A stretch of 5,718 nt of DNA. Origin: Bacteroidota bacterium. Lineage in GTDB: Bacteria; Bacteroidota; Bacteroidia; Flavobacteriales; Schleiferiaceae. Below the pieces are notes generated by a model. The model searched no databases. It saw only the letters and a program-made list of their open reading frames with translations, and was not told the origin of the DNA. A program made the position numbers and the translations under genes. The stretch lies in the NCBI GenBank assembly GCA_003023665.1, contig PXYR01000108.1, forward strand, positions 1-5,718. Direction: 5' to 3'. This document shows positions 1 to 5,718 of this stretch, in pieces; the first letter of the stretch is position 1; every line of letters starts with the position of its first letter.

Positions 1-1434
1 GGACAAGAGAACTTTGGCTACGACACGCAATTTCTAGCTACCAAATTCAACACACTGCTCAATCAAGGTTTTAGAAGTTTTAGTGCCACCGGGTTTCATA
101 CTACAGAGCGGGAGATTACGGATGTTATTGGCTACTACAGAATCAGTGAACTCAATAATGACCTAGGAAGTGATGACTTTGGAGAGATTTCCCAAGTGCG
201 TGGTGTAGGTGCCTTCCAAGAATACAGAAGAAACTTCTTGGACGCCTATATTGTGAATGCCAAATACCATGAAGGCAGGTTCTTTGACCAAGGAAAGCTA
301 AACTGGGGTGCTACCGTTCAAGGTGAAAACATATACGATAGATACAAAGAGTGGCAGCGTATTGACAGCGCGGGATACAGCCTACCACATAGAGAAAACA
401 CTTTAGACAGCGTAGTTGACGGGAGATTATATAGCACCCCAATTACTAATCTTGAATTATACAGTCACGTTAGTGCCACCCAAGTATTAACCAATACACG
501 GTTCAAGGCATTTGTAAACTGGGAAGGAAAATGGGCTACAGATGCAGGTATCTGGACCTATAATGCAGGACTCCGAAGTCAGTACGCCCAATTAAATGGT
601 GAACTGCGAATAAGTCCAAGATTTAGGCTCTACTATAAACCCAATCAACAAGGGAGAACCTTTACTATAGCGGCGGGCTTATACGACCAATACCCTTTCT
701 ACAGGGAAATGCGTCAAAAGGACGGCGCGCTTAACACTGCGGTTCAAAGTCAAAATGCCATTCATTTGACCGCTCGCACAGACAAAGACTTTGAATTGTG
801 GGGCAGACCGTTTGTTTGGTCTTTTGAAACGTACTACAAAGACCTCAACAGAGTAAACCTCTATGACGTTGAAAACGTGCGTATTAGATACAGTGCTCAA
901 AACAATGCAATAGGCCGTGTTTATGGTTTTGACAGTCGCATCAATGGAGAATTTGTTCAAGGAACAGACAGTTGGTTCACCTTTAGTTTATTCAAAGCAG
1001 AAGAGCGTTCGGTAGAGGACTTTGTTCAAGGCTGGCATCCCCGACCTTCTGATACGCGGTTTAATTTTGCCGTTTACTTTCAAGATTATCTTCCCAATGA
1101 CCCAACCACCCGGTTAAGCTTAACTCTCATGGTTGGCGGCGGCTTTCCATTTGGTCCTGACGGTCCCGGAGAAGGAATTAGTGACCCTTGGGAACGCGTT
1201 TTTAGATCTCCTCCCTACCGCAGAGCAGATATAGGTTTCATTAAAGTGTTACAAGGCAAATGGACAGAACAGTTTGAAGAGATCTGGATAAGCGCAGAAA
1301 TTTTCAATCTCTTACAAGCTAGAAACACCGTGAGCTATTTGTGGGTAAGAGACATTAGTGCTGCAGGTCAATACGCGGTGCCTAACTACATGACCAATAG
1401 ATTGATTAACCTAAAAATGCATATTGACTTATGA
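1..1434 (+). CDS. TonB-dependent outer membrane receptor, C-terminal part (5' partial)
   Basis: The frame is open from the first base, so the start, signal peptide, plug domain and any carboxypeptidase-like regulatory domain lie upstream. A GTG at 196 is internal, not a start. The 477 residues visible are the later part of the beta-barrel, which carries substrates across the outer membrane using TonB-ExbBD energy. The sequence alternates short amphipathic, aromatic-rich strands with polar loops. Blocks I recognise from a large Bacteroidota receptor class are, in partial-protein numbering: YDQYPFYREMR (228-238), NVRIRY (292-297), HPRPSDTRFNF (346-356), GFPFGPD (381-387), SPPYRRADIGF (403-413), EIFNLL (433-438) and QYAVPNYMTNR (457-467). 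The C-terminus, INLKMHIDL, has barrel-like alternation but ends in Leu rather than the usual Phe or Trp. No SusD-like partner follows, which argues against a classical glycan-uptake pair; the substrate cannot be read from the sequence. The stop overlaps the next gene by ATGA. Confidence 0.9.
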   Translation, partial: GQENFGYDTQFLATKFNTLLNQGFRSFSATGFHTTEREITDVIGYYRISELNNDLGSDDFGEISQVRGVGAFQEYRRNFLDAYIVNAKYHEGRFFDQGKLNWGATVQGENIYDRYKEWQRIDSAGYSLPHRENTLDSVVDGRLYSTPITNLELYSHVSATQVLTNTRFKAFVNWEGKWATDAGIWTYNAGLRSQYAQLNGELRISPRFRLYYKPNQQGRTFTIAAGLYDQYPFYREMRQKDGALNTAVQSQNAIHLTARTDKDFELWGRPFVWSFETYYKDLNRVNLYDVENVRIRYSAQNNAIGRVYGFDSRINGEFVQGTDSWFTFSLFKAEERSVEDFVQGWHPRPSDTRFNFAVYFQDYLPNDPTTRLSLTLMVGGGFPFGPDGPGEGISDPWERVFRSPPYRRADIGFIKVLQGKWTEQFEEIWISAEIFNLLQARNTVSYLWVRDISAAGQYAVPNYMTNRLINLKMHIDL

Positions 1435-1667
1435 GGATTGTAGAATCATGGAACACCAAACAATTCAAAACTACCATCTATGCCATGGAGCGCTGGCACG
1501 TAGTTGAGTTTGAGGCAGGCCCCATGAAGCAAGCCTATAAATTCATGAAGGATACTCATCCTACTCCCGCTAAGGTTAAAGAGGCATTGAACGATACTTT
1601 TTTAGAGGGAGTCTACAAGAACTTTGAGCAGATGTACATCAACTTCAAAGAGAACGGTTTGAAATAG
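1431..1667 (+). CDS. Small conserved-looking protein of unknown function, coupled to the receptor gene
   Basis: This 78-residue protein belongs to no family I can name. Its ATG overlaps the receptor stop (ATGA), the usual layout for translational coupling, which is the main reason to accept it as a gene and to choose this start. No Shine-Dalgarno-like sequence stands in front. Later ATGs at 1485 (Met19) and 1524 (Met32) are possible but would lose the overlap. It has no signal peptide and no membrane segment, so it is probably cytoplasmic. The first half (about 12-30, around KTTIYAMERWHVVEFEAG) looks like two beta strands joined by a turn. The second half (about 46-76) looks like one or two amphipathic helices rich in aromatics and charged residues. 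It has no cysteine and no obvious catalytic motif. Co-expression with the receptor is inferred from position; a role in receptor function is not shown by the sequence. Confidence 0.72.
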   Translation: MRIVESWNTKQFKTTIYAMERWHVVEFEAGPMKQAYKFMKDTHPTPAKVKEALNDTFLEGVYKNFEQMYINFKENGLK

Positions 1668-1668
1668 T

Positions 1669-2271
1669 TCAATCCATCAATGCTTCAAAATCATTTTCTA
1701 TGACAGCGCCCTTGTCTTTGTTGTACCAATCTTGGGCAAATAGGACCCATTCTTTATAATTGAATTCCGGCCGGTTCTTCCACTCAGCGTGCGCTTCCAT
1801 TAATAATGATGGACGAGGGCCCCAAGATCCTAGAACGGTAAATTCATGATTTAATCGAACAAATTTTGGAATTGAACGGCCACCATTGGTCAAAAATTCA
1901 TCCATGAGGTCTGGATGTTCATCTCTTAATATAATCCGCAAGTCAATCCCTGCATGAGAGGCCCATTTGGCAATAAAGGGTAAATTATGTGCGGCATCTC
2001 CACACCACGTTTCGCTAAAGACCAACCACTTTTCTCCCGGTTGTGCCTTTGATTTAATGGTATCCAAAAAAGATGCAGTAGGCTTGTATACCTTGTTCCA
2101 CCTTCTCATACGCGCAGCACTAAGTTTGGTGTATTCAATATAAGAGGGCTTTTGCACCCCAGTAGTTCTGCCTTCCTTTGCCATTAAGGTATTCATAGCA
2201 AAGTATTGCTCGTAAGTCTGGCCACTGGAAAAAGCGGCCTGAATTGCTTTAGAAAGTTTGGTTTTATTCAT
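1669..2271 (-). CDS. Thioredoxin-like family protein with a single active-site cysteine (WCGDAA)
   Basis: The 200-residue protein has an N-terminal helical extension (about 1-75) followed by a thioredoxin-like fold. The strand KWLVFSETWCGDAA (81-94) holds the position of the active site, but the motif is C90-G-D-A93 instead of CxxC, and C90 is the only cysteine in the protein. The cis-proline loop is GGRSIPKF (130-137, Pro135). Further blocks I know from this Bacteroidota family are LRDEHPDLMDEFLTNGG (115-131), WGPRP (150-154) and WYNKDKG (182-188), so the missing second cysteine looks like a family trait rather than decay. A classical dithiol-disulfide reductase reaction is unlikely; a monothiol, peroxidatic or binding role is inference. 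There is no signal peptide, so it is probably cytoplasmic. It is the last gene of the minus-strand unit, 12 bases after the acyltransferase, and its stop lies one base from the stop of the convergent small gene. ATG at 2271 gives the full N-terminal extension. Confidence 0.88.
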   Translation of the reverse strand: MNKTKLSKAIQAAFSSGQTYEQYFAMNTLMAKEGRTTGVQKPSYIEYTKLSAARMRRWNKVYKPTASFLDTIKSKAQPGEKWLVFSETWCGDAAHNLPFIAKWASHAGIDLRIILRDEHPDLMDEFLTNGGRSIPKFVRLNHEFTVLGSWGPRPSLLMEAHAEWKNRPEFNYKEWVLFAQDWYNKDKGAVIENDFEALMD

Positions 2272-2283
2272 GGCATTATACCG

Positions 2284-3327
2284 TTAATTCTTCTCTCTTT
2301 TGACCAAAGAAAGAAAGGGGCGTTCAATCAATACATGAATAACTGCTGCTAGCGCTATGGATACCAAAAAGAACAGTATCAATTGCACTGTTCCACCTGT
2401 GTTGAACCCTTTGATCCAGAGCAATACAGGTATATGAAACAGATAAAGGGAATAGCTTATGTTTCCAATAAATCGCAAGACGCGTAAACTTAAAAATGAG
2501 CGCCACAGCCCTTTGTGAAAAGAAGCCAAGAGGAAGGCACACCATAGAATACCGAGTGGAACATGAAGATTTGAGATTTCAAAATCCACTCCATAACCAA
2601 TTAAGGCAAAAAGAATCCCCGCAGCTATTCTAAACACATCTGCCATCCAAATACTCTGTGAAACACGAACAAAAGATGCTGGCTTTAAAGTTTCAAAAGC
2701 AGCCAGCATTGTACCTAAAGAAAATATACCTAAATACCGCAACGTACTGAATCTAGGCAAATCCCAGAAAGAATTAATCAACACGGTGGCAAGGACAATT
2801 AAAAATAAGAACCCAATAGTTTGAGTCGATTTGAACTTCAAAACCTTGACACAAAACAAAATCAATAATGGGCTGACCAAATAGTAACAGAATTCCACCG
2901 GGATCGACCAAAAAATACTGTCTCCTTGTCCCAGCATAAGGTGTCCCCAAACATCTGACCACTGCCCAATGGCAAGTTTATAACCCGCCTCATTCATTAA
3001 ACGGAACACGAGTAGTGCTACGATAAACGGAGGAAATATTCTTAATAATCGCCTGGAGATGTAATAGCGCCAATAGGACCAACCCTGTTCACCGCGCAGA
3101 AATACTTGAATGATTTGTTTATCCAAAAGGTAAGCTGAAATGATAAAAAAGAGATAGACACCAAGTTTACCTAAAGAAACAAATGTTCCTTCTGGCACAG
3201 TGAGTAACCCTTGATTAATGGCGTGTGCTACAAGCACAAAAAGTACCGCCAAGCCCCGTAAACCATCCATTGCTGGTTGGTGTCTTGAGCTTTTATCCAA
3301 AGGAAAGAACAGCTTACGCAGGTTCAT
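2284..3327 (-). CDS. Acyltransferase-3 family (OafA/YrhL-like) integral membrane acyltransferase
   Basis: The 347-residue membrane protein has about ten hydrophobic segments, the size and layout of a stand-alone acyltransferase-3 domain. Family motifs are all present: MDGLRGLAVLFVLVAH (20-35) with the expected catalytic His35, GVYLFFIISAYLL (56-68), SRRLLRIFPP (91-100) with the conserved arginines, FWSIPVEF (139-146) with Glu145, GNISYSLYLFHIP (288-300) and the C-terminal IERPF (334-338). In GVYLFFIISAYLL the usual Ser-Gly is Ser-Ala. Members move acetyl or other acyl groups onto sugars of lipopolysaccharide, exopolysaccharide, peptidoglycan, lipids or antibiotics. There is no C-terminal SGNH domain, and no glycosyltransferases lie nearby, so the acceptor is unknown. 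Its ATG directly follows the TAG stop of rocD with no base between, so translation probably depends on reinitiation by ribosomes finishing rocD. An AAGAAG lies too close to the ATG (three bases away) to be a good ribosome binding site. Confidence 0.92.
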   Translation of the reverse strand: MNLRKLFFPLDKSSRHQPAMDGLRGLAVLFVLVAHAINQGLLTVPEGTFVSLGKLGVYLFFIISAYLLDKQIIQVFLRGEQGWSYWRYYISRRLLRIFPPFIVALLVFRLMNEAGYKLAIGQWSDVWGHLMLGQGDSIFWSIPVEFCYYLVSPLLILFCVKVLKFKSTQTIGFLFLIVLATVLINSFWDLPRFSTLRYLGIFSLGTMLAAFETLKPASFVRVSQSIWMADVFRIAAGILFALIGYGVDFEISNLHVPLGILWCAFLLASFHKGLWRSFLSLRVLRFIGNISYSLYLFHIPVLLWIKGFNTGGTVQLILFFLVSIALAAVIHVLIERPFLSLVKREKN

Positions 3328-4593
3328 CTACTTCTTGAATTCCAAAAGCGTTTTGCGAATGATGGCTACACAATCTGCCATCTGGTCTTGAGTCATAACT
3401 AACGGAGGTGCAAAACGTATTATATTTCCGTGAGTGGGTTTAGCTAAAAGACCGTTTTCTTTTAGTGCTACGCATATGTCCCATGCTGTTGAACTCTCTG
3501 GCGTATCATTGATAAGTATGGCGTTCAGCAGCCCTTTTCCTCTGACTTTAGTTACCAAGTCAGTTTCCTCAATAATCTCATTCATCTTAGATCTAAAAAA
3601 CTCACCGAGTGCTCTAGCGTGCGGCGCAAGCCCCTCCTCTTTAACCACTTCAAGAGCGGCCATAGCGACTTCTGCAGCAATGGGGTTTCCCCCAAAAGTA
3701 GATCCATGTTGACCGGGCTTAATCACCTCCATTACAGGATCATCAGCTAACACCGCGCTCACAGGATATACCCCCCCTGAAAGTGCCTTACCTAAGATTA
3801 AAATATCCGGTTTGGAATATGTTGATTGTCTTTCACAGACATTCCCGCAGGTACAGTTTCCACAGACGGCCAGCATGGAACCCGTTCTAGCAATACCGGT
3901 TTGTACTTCATCTGCGATTAAAAGTACATTGCGTTCCGCGCATAATTCTGCCGCTTGTGCCATGAAGGAGTCGGACGGAGTGTTTACGCCTGCTTCACCT
4001 TGGATGGGTTCCACTAAGAATCCAACTACATTCTCATTCATCAATGCAAAATTCAATGCGGCAATATCATTATATGGTATGCTTATAAACCCAGAGGTAT
4101 AGGGACCAAAGTTGTTACGAGCATCTTGGTCATCAGAGAAAGAAATAATAGTAGTGGTACGACCGTGAAAATTGCCTTCACACACCACAATAAGTCCCGC
4201 ATTTTCTGATACTCCCTTTTTTTCATATCCCCATTTACGAGCAATTTTAATGGCAGTCTCCACAGCTTCTGCTCCCGAATTCATGGGCAGGATTTTATCA
4301 AAACCAAAGGTATGGCTCATGTACTTTTCATACGCACCAAGCTTGCTGTTGTAGAAGGCTCGCGAGGTAAGTGTCAATTTTTGTGCTTGATTGGTTAGCG
4401 CACCAACAATTTTGGGATGGCAATGGCCTTGATTCACCGCACTATATGCACTTAAGAAATCGTAATACTTCTTTCCTTCTACGTCCCAGACGTAGACGCC
4501 TTCTCCTTTGTCTAACACTACAGGAAGTGGATGATAATTGTGAGCGCCGTATCGCTCTTCTAATTCCATGAGTGTGGCAGAATTTTGTGCCAT
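3328..4593 (-). CDS. rocD: Ornithine aminotransferase (ornithine--oxo-acid transaminase)
   Basis: This PLP-dependent class III aminotransferase moves the delta-amino group of L-ornithine to 2-oxoglutarate, giving glutamate-5-semialdehyde (which cyclises to pyrroline-5-carboxylate) and glutamate. It is 421 residues and looks complete. Expected residues are present: SGAEAVE (106-112), FHGRT (142-146, Arg145), VEPIQGEAG (194-202, Glu195 and Glu200), ADEVQTG (227-233, Asp228 contacting the PLP ring nitrogen), GKALSGG (268-274, PLP-binding Lys269), GQHGSTFGGNP (294-304) and IIRFAPPL (391-398, Arg393). By alignment from memory to human OAT, Tyr50, Tyr81, Arg145, Glu200, Lys269 and Arg393 match Tyr55, Tyr85, Arg180, Glu235, Lys292 and Arg413, which supports ornithine over other omega-amino substrates. 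An odd insert after ARTGSMLAV holds four cysteines (C244, C247, C249, C253). It is the first gene of the minus-strand unit; its stop abuts the acyltransferase start. There is no targeting signal, so it is cytoplasmic. Confidence 0.96.
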   Translation of the reverse strand: MAQNSATLMELEERYGAHNYHPLPVVLDKGEGVYVWDVEGKKYYDFLSAYSAVNQGHCHPKIVGALTNQAQKLTLTSRAFYNSKLGAYEKYMSHTFGFDKILPMNSGAEAVETAIKIARKWGYEKKGVSENAGLIVVCEGNFHGRTTTIISFSDDQDARNNFGPYTSGFISIPYNDIAALNFALMNENVVGFLVEPIQGEAGVNTPSDSFMAQAAELCAERNVLLIADEVQTGIARTGSMLAVCGNCTCGNVCERQSTYSKPDILILGKALSGGVYPVSAVLADDPVMEVIKPGQHGSTFGGNPIAAEVAMAALEVVKEEGLAPHARALGEFFRSKMNEIIEETDLVTKVRGKGLLNAILINDTPESSTAWDICVALKENGLLAKPTHGNIIRFAPPLVMTQDQMADCVAIIRKTLLEFKK

Positions 4594-4618
4594 GTGAATT
4601 GTGTTTTGGGTTCTCTTG

Positions 4619-4626
4619 CAAATATA
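4619..4626 (-). promoter_or_regulatory. Bacteroidota-type -7 promoter element for rocD
   Basis: On the minus strand this reads TATATTTG, an exact match to the TAnnTTTG -7 consensus used by the Bacteroidota primary sigma factor. It ends 25 bases before the rocD ATG, which would give a leader of roughly 20 bases. No convincing TTG-type -33 element stands at the usual distance; the nearest candidate upstream is a poor TGTTAA. It would drive the whole rocD-acyltransferase-thioredoxin-like unit, since no other promoter is visible within it. Confidence 0.55.
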
Positions 4627-4641
4627 GGCCTTAGCTTCGGG

Positions 4642-4668
4642 TTGATTAACAGATTTAACTTAACTTCA
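4642..4668 (+). promoter_or_regulatory. Possible promoter for the secreted-protein gene
   Basis: A TTG at 4642-4644 lies 16 bases before TAACTTCA at 4661-4668, which matches TAnnTTTG at six of eight consensus positions, counting the two free ones. The distance to the ATG at 4691 is about 22 bases. The match is weak and the stretch contains a short AACTTAACTT repeat that could give it by chance. If real, it is divergent from the rocD promoter, and the two elements lie within about 50 bases of each other. Confidence 0.25.
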
Positions 4669-4690
4669 TCGCACTATTAATCACATGTGT

Positions 4691-5718
4691 ATGAAAAAAT
4701 TACTACTCTCTCTTTCAATGGTGGTATTAACAGGTACAATGGCTTTCGCTCAGTACTATCACCTTTCGCCTGCAGCAGGCAATCCAAACAATGTTAACCA
4801 GGAAGATGCAGAATACCCCGTTGGTGGCGGTTTACCTGCAACTTGGACACCTATCTTAGGAGCCGCTCAATCTGCAGGAACGTATACAGCTGCGCAGACT
4901 ATTCCATTTACTTTCCTTTTTAACGGTAATCCAGTAAGTTCTTACCGTGTATCTAACACAGGTATTGTAACTTTTTCTCAAGTAGCTTCTCCTGCAAATA
5001 ACAGTGCGGGAAATGTTGCGGCCTTAAATAGCTCTAGTGTACCAGATTCTTCTGTATGTATTCTAGGTGTAAATGGACAAGGATCTAACGATCAAGTTGC
5101 CGTACAAACTTTTGGCACGGCACCAAATCGTCAACATTGGGTATTGTTCTCTTCCTACAGTGCTACGGGAACTTCAGGTTCTCACTGGACCTACTGGTCA
5201 GTAGTATTGGAAGAAACCACAAATAACATCTACATCGTAGATCAGCGTACAGCCGGTTGGACAGGTAGTGTAAACATTGGTGTCCGTGTGGATGCTTCAA
5301 ATTTGGATGAAATCACTGGGGTGACCAGTGGGTCAACCAACGCACCAGACCGTTCCGACAATACGCACTATGGATTTATCCAAGGGGTACAACCCGACTA
5401 TGAAATGCAAGGTGTAAGCGTGAATTTAAGTAACTACCTAGCTTTGACTTCTGCACCTTTTACCATAAGCGCTGACTTCGTAAATAATGGAGCTGCAACT
5501 ATCTCTAGTGCAGACCTAAACGTAAGTATCAATGGAGCTGCCCCTACAACTACTATGCTTTCATCGCTAAATATTGGATCAGGTGGTTCTGCTACACTAT
5601 CTCAAAGCGCAGGTTGGACTCCTTCCTCTTCCGGAGCCTATTCTGTAGAAGCTTGGTTGTCTAACCTCAACGGAACCAATGTAGATAGCAATCCAGCTAA
5701 TGACACTGCAATGACTTC
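4691..5718 (+). CDS. Secreted beta-rich surface or extracellular protein, N-terminal part (3' partial)
   Basis: The frame stays open to the window end, giving 342 residues. Residues 1-20 form a clear signal peptide: MKK, a hydrophobic core, then an A-F-A cleavage site before Gln21. ATG at 4685 would add Met-Cys in front; I prefer 4691 because MKK is the typical start. The mature part is rich in Ser, Thr, Asn and Gly, with few Lys and one Cys (C123). Residues about 65-230 look like a beta-sandwich of the kind found at the N-terminus of Bacteroidota exported proteins, with IPFTFLFNG and YRVSNTGIVTFS. Residues about 236-342 form a second Ig- or CARDB-like module, with ISADFVNNGAATISSADLNV, the pattern GWTPSSSGAYSVEAWL and a DSNPANDT end. 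In related proteins that I recall, this module precedes an Omp28-like thioredoxin-fold domain and a type IX sorting tail; neither is in view, so this is inference. Confidence 0.85.
   Translation, partial: MKKLLLSLSMVVLTGTMAFAQYYHLSPAAGNPNNVNQEDAEYPVGGGLPATWTPILGAAQSAGTYTAAQTIPFTFLFNGNPVSSYRVSNTGIVTFSQVASPANNSAGNVAALNSSSVPDSSVCILGVNGQGSNDQVAVQTFGTAPNRQHWVLFSSYSATGTSGSHWTYWSVVLEETTNNIYIVDQRTAGWTGSVNIGVRVDASNLDEITGVTSGSTNAPDRSDNTHYGFIQGVQPDYEMQGVSVNLSNYLALTSAPFTISADFVNNGAATISSADLNVSINGAAPTTTMLSSLNIGSGGSATLSQSAGWTPSSSGAYSVEAWLSNLNGTNVDSNPANDTAMT

Larger units (their letters stand above)
4594..4690. other. Divergent intergenic region between rocD and the secreted-protein gene
   Basis: These 97 AT-rich bases are the only substantial non-coding stretch in the window. 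Besides the rocD -7 element and the weak opposite promoter, they hold a CACATGTG palindrome at 4682-4689, which overlaps the alternative ATG at 4685. I see no riboswitch-like fold, no Arg-box-like operator and no hairpin of note. Confidence 0.7.

Noticed and set aside
196..198. GTG as the start of a 412-residue protein
   Set aside because: The same frame is open to base 1 with receptor-like sequence, so the gene starts upstream of the window.
679..960. Open frame of 93 codons on the minus strand
   Set aside because: It lies wholly antisense inside the receptor barrel, whose family blocks run through this span; its translation has no recognisable pattern.
1644..1663. Rho-independent terminator between the convergent genes
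   Set aside because: The six-base AT-rich stem has an eight-base loop and no following T-tract on either strand, too weak to annotate as a terminator.
2324..2962. Two short minus-strand frames within the acyltransferase gene
   Set aside because: They are out-of-frame shadows of a gene with all of its family motifs intact.
3434..4571. Four open frames of 60-96 codons on the plus strand
   Set aside because: All are antisense to rocD, whose catalytic motifs cover the span. Their Ser/Pro-rich translations look like reverse-strand artefacts.
4651..4665. AACTTAACTT short tandem repeat
   Set aside because: Only two five-base units; no sign of a larger repeat array.
4682..4689. CACATGTG palindrome as an operator
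   Set aside because: Eight bases of palindrome overlapping a possible start codon can easily arise by chance, and no second copy is seen nearby.

Overview
The window looks like chromosomal DNA of a Bacteroidota bacterium, most likely of the Flavobacteriales type. Four things point there: a TonB-dependent receptor of a class typical of that phylum, a thioredoxin-like protein with the WCGDAA signature common in it, a secreted adhesin-like protein of the style exported by type IX secretion, and a TAnnTTTG-type -7 promoter element with no clear Shine-Dalgarno sites. The DNA is moderately AT-rich and almost entirely coding, with no gene-free stretch over 300 bases. I saw no RNA genes, CRISPR arrays, insertion sequences or attachment sites.

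Layout. Positions 1-1434 (+) hold the C-terminal 477 residues of a TonB-dependent outer membrane receptor whose start lies before the window. Its stop overlaps by ATGA the start of a small 78-residue protein of unknown function (1431-1667, +). The + unit then meets a three-gene unit on the minus strand, with one base between the two stop codons. Read in its own direction, the minus unit is ornithine aminotransferase (rocD, 4593-3328), an acyltransferase-3 family membrane protein (3327-2284) and a single-cysteine thioredoxin-like protein (2271-1669). The rocD stop and the acyltransferase start are directly adjacent (TAG-ATG), and 12 bases separate the acyltransferase from the thioredoxin-like gene. 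A 97-base divergent intergenic region (4594-4690) carries a good promoter match for rocD. From 4691 (or 4685) to the window end runs the 5' part of a secreted beta-rich protein with a clear signal peptide.

How the parts fit. Ornithine aminotransferase links arginine/ornithine breakdown to glutamate semialdehyde and proline. The two genes behind it have no obvious place in that pathway, so the operon looks like transcriptional packing rather than a known pathway. The receptor and the secreted protein are separate envelope functions. I do not see a convincing new system. The points most worth a second look are the four-cysteine insert in the ornithine aminotransferase, the translationally coupled small protein behind the receptor, and the incomplete secreted protein at the right edge.
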